Below are positions 26,584 to 33,864 of a stretch of DNA of 64,000 nt, piece after piece. The notes beneath the pieces are model-generated. The model was not told where the DNA came from. It searched no databases and saw only the letters and a program-made list of their open reading frames with translations. Position numbers and translations under genes: made by a program. Numbering within the stretch: the stretch's first letter is position 1; each line of letters starts with the position of its first letter. Source of the stretch: CAMDMI01 sp044379485 (GTDB lineage Bacteria; Bacteroidota; Bacteroidia; Cytophagales; Flexibacteraceae). The stretch spans positions 5,636-69,635 of the forward strand of contig JBIPOE010000011.1 in the NCBI GenBank assembly GCA_044379485.1, in the 5' to 3' direction.

Positions 26584-28764
26584 TTATTTCATCACTATCA
26601 CTTTTTCAACAGGCTGCTTTGGCGCAGAAACATGTTTGTGGCCAGTGCTGATGAATGGTCCGATAACCAATGCAACAATGGACATCAATTTGATCAGGAT
26701 GTTCATAGAAGGACCTGAAGTATCTTTGAATGGATCTCCAACCGTATCACCTGTTACAGAAGCCTTATGTGGTTCTGATTTTTTGTAGTACATCTGGCCA
26801 TCGATCATCACACCTTTTTCGAATGATTTCTTGGCATTGTCCCAGGCTCCACCAGCATTGTTTTGGAAAATTCCCATCAACACACCAGAAACGGTAACAC
26901 CCGCCAATAAACCACCAAGCATTTCAGCGGAAGAAGTATCTGGAAAGACACCCTTAAAACCAAATCCAACAGCAATCGGTGTAAGCAAAGCAATCGCACC
27001 TGGAAGCATCATTTCTCTGATAGATGCTTCAGTGGAAATGGCAACGCATTTTTCGTATTCTGGTTTGGCTTTGTATTCCATAATACCCGGAATTTCTTTG
27101 AATTGACGTCTAACTTCCTTCACCATATCCATAGCAGCACGACCTACAGCTGAAATAGCCAAAGAGGAAAAAATGAATGGAACCATTGCTCCAACGAACA
27201 AGGCTGCCAAAACAGGTGCTTTGAAAATGTCAATAGAATCGATTCCGGAAACACCAACGAAAGCTGCAAATAGTGCTAATGAAGTCAATGCTGCAGATGC
27301 AATGGCAAACCCTTTTCCGGCAGCAGCAGTTGTGTTTCCAACCGCATCCAAATTGTCTGTTCTGTGACGAACTTCTTCAGGCAGGCCAGACATTTCAGCA
27401 ATTCCACCCGCATTATCAGCAATAGGTCCGAATGCATCAATTGCCAATTGCATTGCAGTAGTTGCCATCATACCTGATGCAGCAATTGCTACACCGTACA
27501 AGCCGGCAAATGAATAGGAAACGATGATACCAGCAGCAAGGGTCAAAATCGGTAATACGGTTGACTCCATTCCAACTGCCAAACCGCCAATGATATTGGT
27601 TGCGTGGCCAGTAGAAGATCTGTTGATGATTGAAAGAACAGGACGACGGCCCATCGCGGTATAATATTCCGTTATGATACTCATTAATGTACCTACAACC
27701 AAGCCAACTACAATTGCCCAGAAAACATCCATAGAAGTAAATTCATAAGAACGAATGCTTAAAGTTTCTGGCAACATAAATTTAACCAGGAAGTAAGAAG
27801 CAACGCCTGTCATAAGCATAGATGACCAGTTTCCAAGATTCAAGGCGTTTTGAACACTGGAGTCTTCACCAGAAATCCGAACGAAGAAAGTTCCGAAAAT
27901 TGAAAAGATGATACCCAATCCAGCGATTACCATTGGTAAAAGGATTGGTGATAAACCTTGAAATCCATCTCCGGAAGCATCAATTTCCTGACCCAAAACC
28001 ATGGTGGCAAGAATAGTAGCCACATAAGAACCAAATAAGTCCGCACCCATACCAGCAACATCGCCTACGTTGTCACCAACGTTATCTGCGATGGTTGCAG
28101 GATTTCGAACATCGTCCTCCGGAATACCAGCTTCCACTTTTCCTACAAGGTCAGCCCCAACGTCAGCAGCTTTGGTATAAATACCGCCACCAACACGGGC
28201 AAAAAGTGCAATTGACTCAGCACCAAGTGAAAATCCGGCCAAAACTTCAATGGCTTTGATCATACCTGGACCAGTTGCAGAACCACCGGCAGCATACATG
28301 TGGTAAAAAACGATAAACAAGCCTCCAAGGCCCATTACTGCCAAACCTGTAACTCCAAGGCCCATAACGGTTCCTCCGGTGAATGACACAGCCAATGCTT
28401 TTGAAAGGGATGTTCTTGCTGCCTGTGTAGTACGAACGTTTGCTTTGGTAGCAATGTTCATTCCGATATATCCAGCTAAGGCGGATAAAATAGCACCAAT
28501 TAGAAATGAGATGGCAATTACCGGGCTTGAAGTTTCAAGCATGGTGCCCGACCAGGCCAGAATTAAGGCAGTAACTACAGCAAAATAGCTAAGTACTTTC
28601 CATTCTGCTTTGAGGAAGGCCATTGCGCCTTTGGCAATATAACCTGCCAGTTCCTGCATGTTTTCATCTCCGGCATCTTGTTTAGATACCCAGGCCGACT
28701 TGGCCGCCATGACAATCAGACCCACTAAACCAAAGAGTGGGATGACGTACATTAAGTTTTCCAT
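26584..28764 (-). CDS. hppA: Membrane-bound ion-translocating pyrophosphatase
   Basis: This 726-residue protein has about 16 membrane helices and couples PPi hydrolysis to H+ and/or Na+ export across the inner membrane. The substrate site is plain: GGGIYTKAADVGADLVGKVE followed by DDVRNPATIADNVGDNVGD. GNTTAAAGKG has Ala rather than Lys at the K+-site position, the signature of the K+-dependent class. Members of this class in Bacteroidota are often Na+ pumps or dual Na+/H+ pumps, but the ion cannot be fixed from this reading. It stands alone with terminators on both sides. Confidence 0.95.
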   Translation of the reverse strand: MENLMYVIPLFGLVGLIVMAAKSAWVSKQDAGDENMQELAGYIAKGAMAFLKAEWKVLSYFAVVTALILAWSGTMLETSSPVIAISFLIGAILSALAGYIGMNIATKANVRTTQAARTSLSKALAVSFTGGTVMGLGVTGLAVMGLGGLFIVFYHMYAAGGSATGPGMIKAIEVLAGFSLGAESIALFARVGGGIYTKAADVGADLVGKVEAGIPEDDVRNPATIADNVGDNVGDVAGMGADLFGSYVATILATMVLGQEIDASGDGFQGLSPILLPMVIAGLGIIFSIFGTFFVRISGEDSSVQNALNLGNWSSMLMTGVASYFLVKFMLPETLSIRSYEFTSMDVFWAIVVGLVVGTLMSIITEYYTAMGRRPVLSIINRSSTGHATNIIGGLAVGMESTVLPILTLAAGIIVSYSFAGLYGVAIAASGMMATTAMQLAIDAFGPIADNAGGIAEMSGLPEEVRHRTDNLDAVGNTTAAAGKGFAIASAALTSLALFAAFVGVSGIDSIDIFKAPVLAALFVGAMVPFIFSSLAISAVGRAAMDMVKEVRRQFKEIPGIMEYKAKPEYEKCVAISTEASIREMMLPGAIALLTPIAVGFGFKGVFPDTSSAEMLGGLLAGVTVSGVLMGIFQNNAGGAWDNAKKSFEKGVMIDGQMYYKKSEPHKASVTGDTVGDPFKDTSGPSMNILIKLMSIVALVIGPFISTGHKHVSAPKQPVEKVIVMK

Positions 28765-28981
28765 TTGATTGTAAAATGTTTAATAGATCGCTTTTAAAAA
28801 GGACCGCAAATATAGGAATAGGTTTTTTTTGTCCTAATCGATTTTAAATATTTGAAAATGAGAGGATTGGTTGATTTTTTGAGAATTGGGCCCAAATTAA
28901 TTCATGCAAAAGCGTGGGATTTTGGTGAAAATAGCTGAAAAAAAATTGAAAACAGAATCGTTTGGGGTAGAGAATAAAAAC

Positions 28982-29015
28982 AAAAAAGCCCTGAAATTTT
29001 TTTCAAGGCTTTTTT
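28982..29015 (-). terminator. Terminator downstream of tRNA-Arg
   Basis: A/T-flanked stem with AAAAAAGCC and GGCTTTTTT arms (28982-29015), read on the minus strand right after the tRNA 3' end, ending in a T-run. Confidence 0.75.
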
Positions 29016-29020
29016 AGAAG

Positions 29021-29094
29021 TGATTCCATTTGGATTCGAACCAAAGACCTACTGCTTAGAAGGCAGTTGCTCTATCCAGCTGAGCTATGGAACC
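29021..29094 (-). tRNA. tRNA-Arg (anticodon TCT)
   Basis: The minus strand folds as a full 74-nt tRNA: acceptor GGTTCCA/TGGAATC, D-arm with AGCTCAGCTGGATAGAGC, anticodon stem ACTGC/GCAGT around loop CTTCTAA (TCT, Arg AGA), and T-arm with GGTTCGAATCC. The CCA end is not encoded. A 5' half-tRNA lies just upstream. Confidence 0.95.
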
Positions 29095-29101
29095 TGATTT
29101 G

Positions 29102-29133
29102 CCTTTGCTCTATCCAGCTGAGCTACGGGACCT
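29102..29133 (-). pseudogene. 5' half of a second tRNA (tRNA remnant)
   Basis: On the minus strand, GGTCCCGTAGCTCAGCTG continues as GATAGAGCAAA, an acceptor 5' strand plus complete D-arm, nearly identical to the neighbouring tRNA-Arg. No anticodon arm, T-arm or 3' acceptor follows before tRNA-Arg begins at 29094. It looks like the remains of a deletion between two tandem tRNA genes or a broken duplicate. Confidence 0.85.
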
Positions 29134-29222
29134 TTTTCTAATTCAAAAAAAATTGCCGAAAAGCATCTTTTTTCAAATTGGTGTGCAAATTAAAATAAAA
29201 TTGCGCTCTTAATTGCACTCCA

Positions 29223-31343
29223 ATGCGTCAAATATTTTTAACACTCCTCATTATCAGTAAATTATTTCCGGTTTTTGCCCAAAAGCAAGACCTGATTTTT
29301 GGTTCAAAAGACAATCTCATGCCTGGAGGTGTCTATTATTATCCTGAGGCCTGGAAAACCCCCCAATGGTCCAGGGACATAAAAAAAATGAAAGAACTCG
29401 GTTTCGAGTTTGTGCACATGTCTGAATTTGCCTGGGCCCGAATGGAACCAAAGGAGGGCCAGTTTGATTTTGAGTGGCTGGACATCTGTGTAAAAGAATG
29501 CGAAAAGAATGGTTTGAAAGTGGTGCTTTGTACGCCTACACCGTGCCCACCTTCATGGCTCACGGCCAAACATCCGGAGGTGTTTGTTGTGAATGAAGGT
29601 GGCGTGGCATGGAAACACGGGACCCGATTGGCGGTTTCATACACCCATCCCACATATTTGCAATATGTGGACAAAATAATAGATGAATTGGCCAAACGCT
29701 ATGGAAAGAACCCATCTGTGATTGGCTGGCAACTGGACAATGAACCACACTTTGGACCACTTTACGACCATTCTGCACATTCCGAAAAGCAGTTTATTGA
29801 TTATGTAAAGGTAAAATATAAGAACAACCTGGATTCGCTTAATTACCACTGGGCCAGTATGTTTTGGAGCACAGATGTGAGTGATTGGTCCCATATCCAC
29901 CTGCCAAATAACAAAAACAAAAGCCTGGAGGCTTCACCACATGCCATGCTGGATTACCAACTTTTTAATGCAGAAGAATTGGCCAAGGGACTTCGCCACC
30001 AGGCCAACAGACTTAGAAAAGGTATTGATCCTAAGCAGTGGATCACCACCAATTTTGCATACAACAAGTTTTTGCCCTCTGTGGATCCTTTTTTGAATAA
30101 GGGCGATTTAGATTTTGCAAGCCATACCATGTATTTGACTAATACTTATTTGAACTACGCAAAAGATAAACTGGCCTACCGACTGGGCTCAGGAATGGAA
30201 ATCGCGTTTGCACAAGAGCTTACCGAATCGATTTCCGGCCAAACGGGTATTATGGAACTGCAGCCCGGGCAAATTAATTGGGGTTCCTATAATGCTCAGC
30301 CTTACCCAGGTGCGGTGCGTATGTGGGTTTGGCATTCGTTTGGAATGGGTGAAAAATTTGCCTGTACCTATCGTTATCGCCAACCTTTGATAGGAGGGGA
30401 GCAATACCACAATGGCATAATGGAAACCGATGGCATTACTGTTGCAAGAGGCGGAAAAGAATTTGTGCAGGCACTTCAGGAAATCAAAAGCCTGAAAAAG
30501 GTTCCTGAAAAACCAAACCCCGATCTGGAAGGCAGAAGAACAGCTTTTCTTTGGAAAATGGCAAACCTGATGGACATGGAAAATGGCAAGCACACCCAGC
30601 AGTGGAATAGCTGGCAACATTTTTTTACCTATTATGAAAATCTGAAAACGATGGGTTGTCCGGTTACTTTCTGGCAAGAGTCAGATGAATTTAACCCGAA
30701 AACGCATCCTTTTTTGGTGGCTCCTGCTTATCAGTTGATGGATTACAAACTGGTGGCTAAGCTGAAAAAATATGTAGAATTGGGTGGAAATCTGGTGCTT
30801 AGCGTCCGCTCCGGTCAAAAAAATCCATCCGGGCATTTGTGGGAAGGTCAGCTTCAGGCACCAATTCTGGATTTGATTGGTGGCAATGTAAAATATGTAG
30901 ATCAACTGCCTGCGGGTACTTCCGGTAAAATTTCTTTTGATGGAAAAAACCACGATTGGACGGTTTGGGCTGATATTCTGGAGGTTCAAAACCAACCAGC
31001 TTATGGAAGCAAAGCGGAGGTTTGGGGCAAACATGAAGACCAGTTTTTTGCGGGAAGTCCAGCTATTTTGCATCGCAGCATTGGTAAAGGTAGCGTAACC
31101 TATGTAGGCACCTGGAGCAACGATCAGGAATTGGAACGCTTGGTTTTGAGGAAATTGTACGAAAAAACCAATGCCAAAATCCTGAATATGCCCAGATATG
31201 TGTTTACTGATTTCAGAGATGGATATTGGGTAACGGTAAATTATACTTCAGTTCCAGCCCAGGCACCTGTTTCGGCCAATGGAAAAATTGTGTTTGGAAA
31301 AATGGAAGTAGGGCCGGGAGAGGTTTGTGTTTGGATGGAGTAG
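29223..31343 (+). CDS. Secreted GH42 beta-galactosidase
   Basis: This 706-residue protein has a signal peptide (RQIFLTLLIISKLFPVFAQ) and a GH42 TIM barrel: PGGVYYYPEAW at about 37-47, FAWARMEPKEG, the acid/base Glu in GWQLDNEPH (about 176-184) and a downstream nucleophile candidate in TGIMELQPGQINWG (about 343-356). GH42-type trimerisation (FLVAPAYQLMD region) and C-terminal domains follow. It should cleave terminal beta-galactosides in the periplasm or outside the cell. It is the only glycoside hydrolase in the window, with no SusCD pair nearby. Confidence 0.93.
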   Translation: MRQIFLTLLIISKLFPVFAQKQDLIFGSKDNLMPGGVYYYPEAWKTPQWSRDIKKMKELGFEFVHMSEFAWARMEPKEGQFDFEWLDICVKECEKNGLKVVLCTPTPCPPSWLTAKHPEVFVVNEGGVAWKHGTRLAVSYTHPTYLQYVDKIIDELAKRYGKNPSVIGWQLDNEPHFGPLYDHSAHSEKQFIDYVKVKYKNNLDSLNYHWASMFWSTDVSDWSHIHLPNNKNKSLEASPHAMLDYQLFNAEELAKGLRHQANRLRKGIDPKQWITTNFAYNKFLPSVDPFLNKGDLDFASHTMYLTNTYLNYAKDKLAYRLGSGMEIAFAQELTESISGQTGIMELQPGQINWGSYNAQPYPGAVRMWVWHSFGMGEKFACTYRYRQPLIGGEQYHNGIMETDGITVARGGKEFVQALQEIKSLKKVPEKPNPDLEGRRTAFLWKMANLMDMENGKHTQQWNSWQHFFTYYENLKTMGCPVTFWQESDEFNPKTHPFLVAPAYQLMDYKLVAKLKKYVELGGNLVLSVRSGQKNPSGHLWEGQLQAPILDLIGGNVKYVDQLPAGTSGKISFDGKNHDWTVWADILEVQNQPAYGSKAEVWGKHEDQFFAGSPAILHRSIGKGSVTYVGTWSNDQELERLVLRKLYEKTNAKILNMPRYVFTDFRDGYWVTVNYTSVPAQAPVSANGKIVFGKMEVGPGEVCVWME

Positions 31344-31640
31344 GCTTCAATAAAATTGAAATAGGACCTGCTGAAAAAGTAAACATAAAATTTTTGCAAT
31401 ATTTCATTTCGGATTTTTTGCCGTTATCGGGTCTTTTGCCTCAGTACACACGTTGACCAATAATGTATAGCAGAGGTTTCCTGAAAAACCTATATTTTGC
31501 ATTTCAATGGAGTTTTGGTTGGTGTAAAACACAAATAAGTGCTGAAATTATAAAGGAAAAATTAATCTTAAACAATATAAGATATTTCTAGTAAAATATA
31601 GTTAAAAAGTTCCGCCAAAACATATCTATAACTATATAAA
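31344..31640. other. Non-coding stretch after the GH42 gene
   Basis: About 300 bases, A/T-rich, between the GH42 stop and the 21-bp repeat array. I see no credible gene, RNA or terminator in it. Confidence 0.5.
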
Positions 31641-31880
31641 AAAGCCATCTTACAATTCTCATAATTTATCTTACAATTTTCAGAAACCAATTTACAATTA
31701 CCTAACACTATTTTACAATTATCAGGAACCATTTTATAATTACCAGAAATCACCTTACAATTGTCAGTTGTAACAATACAATTGCCTAATAGTATTTTAC
31801 AATTATCAGGAACCATTTTACAACTGTCAGCAACTATCTTACAATTGTTAAGAGTTGTTTTACAATTTGAGAGAGTAATT
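31641..31880. repeat. Tandem array of about 11-12 degenerate 21-bp units
   Basis: The plus strand repeats a 21-base unit whose core is TTACAATT followed by a variable part such as ATCAGGAACCATT. The period stays at 21 while positions outside the core diverge, so it has been under length constraint or arose by recent slippage then mutation. On the minus strand it reads as a heptapeptide xNCKxxx (for example DNCKMVP, GNCKLVS) within an open frame of 151 codons (31568-32023). The N-terminal third of that frame is merely antisense to the C14 pseudogene, so I do not annotate a protein. Twenty-one bases is two helical turns, which would place cores on one DNA face. Confidence 0.85.
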
Positions 31881-31937
31881 TTACTTATGCCAGAAAGGAT
31901 TTTTCCTTTTAAATGATTTGTTTTATGATTGATACCG

Positions 31938-32234
31938 TTCTTCTCAAATGTTAAAGAAGGTATGGATGAATCTGCAGCTGTGTTTGCTGCCAGTTCGGCC
32001 AATGAAAAATCGAAGGAAACCAATATGTTGGGCGGTGGTCATGGCGTTTTTACCCACTTTTTGGTTTAGGGGCTAAAAGGCGCAGCGGACAAAGACAAAA
32101 ATGGTCTGGTAACCCTTCGGGAGGCTCACGAATATACCTACAGAAAAGTATCTGACTTTACAGATGGCAAACAACATCCTGAACTAAAAGGGAAGTTTGT
32201 TGATTATTTGCCTTTGGGTGTGGTGAGGAAGTAA
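31938..32234 (+). pseudogene. C-terminal fragment of a caspase-like (peptidase C14) protein
   Basis: Frame 3 (through ATG 31962) encodes SAAVFAASSANEKSKETN, GGGHGVFTHFL and then GLKGAADKDKNGLVTLREA, ending LKGKFVDYLPLGVVRK. This is the C-terminal part of caspase-family proteins: SSANEKS with GVFTxxLLxGLKGxAD is typical of Bacteroidota metacaspase-like proteins. A TAG stop lies inside FTHFLV-x-GLKGAAD (about 32067). The catalytic His-Cys N-terminal half is absent upstream, replaced by the 21-bp repeats. A second copy of its last 45 bases is at about 32997-33046. Confidence 0.8.
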
Positions 32235-32240
32235 GGGTTT
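32197..32240 (+). repeat. Direct repeat copy 1: 3' end of the C14 fragment
   Basis: The bases encoding KFVDYLPLGVVRK plus the stop and following GGGTT recur at about 32997-33046 with only a few changes; 25 bases around TGATTATTTGCCTTTGGGTG are identical. The HigBA-type module lies between the copies. Confidence 0.8.
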
Positions 32241-32283
32241 TGATTAAGATTCTTTTCTTAAAATCTAATATAATTTTTGTCAA

Positions 32284-32304
32284 ATTGTTGTACAATCGGA
32301 CAAC
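32284..32304. promoter_or_regulatory. Palindromic candidate operator of the HigBA-like module
   Basis: TTGTACAA (32288-32295) is a perfect palindrome within GTTGTACAATCGGACAAC, about 30 bases before the toxin start. Autoregulation by the Xre antitoxin at such a site is usual in HigBA systems; the site itself is inferred. Confidence 0.4.
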
Positions 32305-32324
32305 CATGATTAACTTTGAAGCCC

Positions 32325-32669
32325 ATGAGTAAGGTAAAGCTAAGAACTGTAATTTTATATAAAAGCTACTTTTCTGACTTCTATAAAACCCTGAATCAGA
32401 AAGTAAAAGATAAAATTTTATGAACCTTCAAAATCATAGAAACCCAAAAACAAATTCCTGCTGAATATTTAAAACATATAGAAGGAACGGAGGGACTTTA
32501 TGAAATGAGAGTGCAACAAGGCAGCAATATTTTCCGCGTTTTTTGTTTTTTTGATGAAGGGAAAATTATTGTTTTAGCAAATGGTTTTCAAAAGAAAACC
32601 CAAAAGACACCAAATTCTGAAATTGAAAAAGCATTGAAAATCAAAAGGGAATATGAAGCAGAAAAATAA
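32325..32669 (+). pseudogene. RelE/HigB-type toxin with in-frame TGA
   Basis: From ATG 32325 the frame encodes a RelE/HigB-like ribosome-dependent mRNA interferase: YKSYFSDFYKTLNQKVKDKI, IPAEYLKHIEGTEGLYEMRV, IFRVFCFFDEGKIIVLANGF and KKTQKTPNSEIEKALKIKRE. A TGA at 32421-32423 interrupts it after KDKIL. The position is followed by TFKIIETQ and is normally Trp or a similar residue, so TGG-to-TGA is likely. The rest of the frame is intact to 32669 and overlaps the antitoxin start (32653) by 17 bases, as is typical. The toxin is probably inactive. Confidence 0.85.
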
Positions 32670-32955
32670 TTTAAAAACATTGGACCAATTTGTGGATGAA
32701 CAATATGGCCCCAATGGAACTTCCAAACGTGACAAATTTGAAAAAGGATACGAAGAATTTAAACTCGGTTTCATCCTTCAACAAGCACGCATTGAAAAAG
32801 GCTTAACTCAGGAAGAACTCGCTGAAAAATGTGGGACAAATAAGGGTTATATATCCAAGATAGAAAACAACCTAAAAGAAGTCCGGATTTCTACCCTTCG
32901 AAAAATAGTGGAACTAGGGCTTGGAGGTCACCTGGAACTGTCTATCAAGCTTTAA
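32653..32955 (+). CDS. HigA-like Xre-family antitoxin
   Basis: This 100-residue protein has an N-terminal toxin-binding segment and a helix-turn-helix (FILQQARIEKGLTQEELAEK, then CGTNKGYISKIENNLKEVR) typical of HigA antitoxins and Cro/C1 regulators. It overlaps the toxin reading frame by 17 bases. It looks intact although its toxin is broken, so it may persist as a regulator or as a neutraliser of related toxins. Confidence 0.88.
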   Translation: MKQKNNLKTLDQFVDEQYGPNGTSKRDKFEKGYEEFKLGFILQQARIEKGLTQEELAEKCGTNKGYISKIENNLKEVRISTLRKIVELGLGGHLELSIKL

Positions 32956-32996
32956 CGAATTTTCTTTGACTAAAGATATTCAAAAGTCTGGCCGAA

Positions 32997-33046
32997 AGTA
33001 AAGTTTATGGATTATTTGCCTTTGGGTGTGGTGAAAAAGTAAGGGT
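32997..33046 (+). repeat. Direct repeat copy 2 of the C14 3' end
   Basis: AAAGTTTATGGATTATTTGC, CTTTGGGTGTGGTG and AAAAAGTAAGGGTT match the 3' end of the C14 fragment at 32197-32240. The two copies bracket the toxin-antitoxin module. No C14 coding precedes this copy. Confidence 0.8.
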
Positions 33047-33129
33047 TAAACAACCGGAAAGTGGCCTCGTTTTTCCTGCATTTTTTGCCCCTTCCCATTC
33101 AATTTGATAATCTTGCAGTTCTAAAAATT

Positions 33130-33864
33130 ATGAAGGACTATTACATCTTAGATTCGGAGGTTGTTTATCTGGACAATCATTTGATGGTAATCAACAAGCC
33201 ACCAGGGGTTTTGGCGCAAACTGACAAGGATGGAAACCGTTCTATTGAAGATGCTGCAAAAGATTGGTTGGCGCATAAATTTAACAAACCAGGGAATGTT
33301 TTTGCCACCACTACGCATAGGTTGGATAGACCGGTTGGTGGTTTGGTTATCATCGCACGAACTTCAAAGGCTTTAGTCCGGATGAATGAGATTTTTTCCC
33401 AAAGGCGTATTCAGAAAATTTACCTGGCCATTGTGGGTGGAAAACCTGAACAGGAATTGCACCTGCGCCATTGGATCAAAAAAAATGAAGTTACCAACAA
33501 AGTTTGGACCTACACATACGAAAGAGGAGATGCAAAACAAGCAGATTTGAAATACTGGTTTTTGTCGCAAGACAGAGATCATTCTTTGCTGATGGTGAGA
33601 TTATTTACTGGCCGTCACCACCAGATCAGGGCTCAATTGGCCTTGCATGGCACTGCCATTGCCGGCGATTTAAAATATGGTAGCAAATCGCCTTTGAGCA
33701 CCAATCCGCTCCTGTTCTCTTATGCTACGCGTTTTGAGCATCCGGTTTTAAAAGAAATCATCACCATAAAAGCGCCTTTCCCAAATGATGAGGTTTGGAG
33801 AGGTTTTCCGGAGCCTGATGAGGAAACCTTGGAGCGTGCATTTTCAGCAAGGTTGGAATCCTAG
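33130..33864 (+). CDS. RluA-family 23S/tRNA pseudouridine synthase
   Basis: The preferred start is the ATG at 33130 (MKDYYILDSEVVYLDNHLMV), giving 244 residues; an ATG at 33061 adds an unlikely 23-residue leader. The catalytic Asp is in HRLDRPVGGL (about 72-81). IINKPPG-type opening (VINKPPGVLAQ), FTGRHHQIRAQLALHG and IAGDLKYGS are standard RluA motifs. There is no S4 domain, so it is the short RluA/RluC-like form; the target uridine is not predictable. Its end overlaps the convergent bshC by four bases. Confidence 0.92.
   Translation: MKDYYILDSEVVYLDNHLMVINKPPGVLAQTDKDGNRSIEDAAKDWLAHKFNKPGNVFATTTHRLDRPVGGLVIIARTSKALVRMNEIFSQRRIQKIYLAIVGGKPEQELHLRHWIKKNEVTNKVWTYTYERGDAKQADLKYWFLSQDRDHSLLMVRLFTGRHHQIRAQLALHGTAIAGDLKYGSKSPLSTNPLLFSYATRFEHPVLKEIITIKAPFPNDEVWRGFPEPDEETLERAFSARLES

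Noticed and set aside
29339..31073. Several minus-strand frames opposite the GH42 gene
   Set aside because: They are shadows of the GH42 codons; the plus frame has signal peptide and catalytic motifs.
31568..32023. Minus-strand open frame of 151 codons with NCKxxxx heptapeptide repeats
   Set aside because: Its N-terminal third is antisense to the C14 fragment and the rest is only the 21-bp repeat read through; there is no independent sign of a gene. Kept as a repeat.
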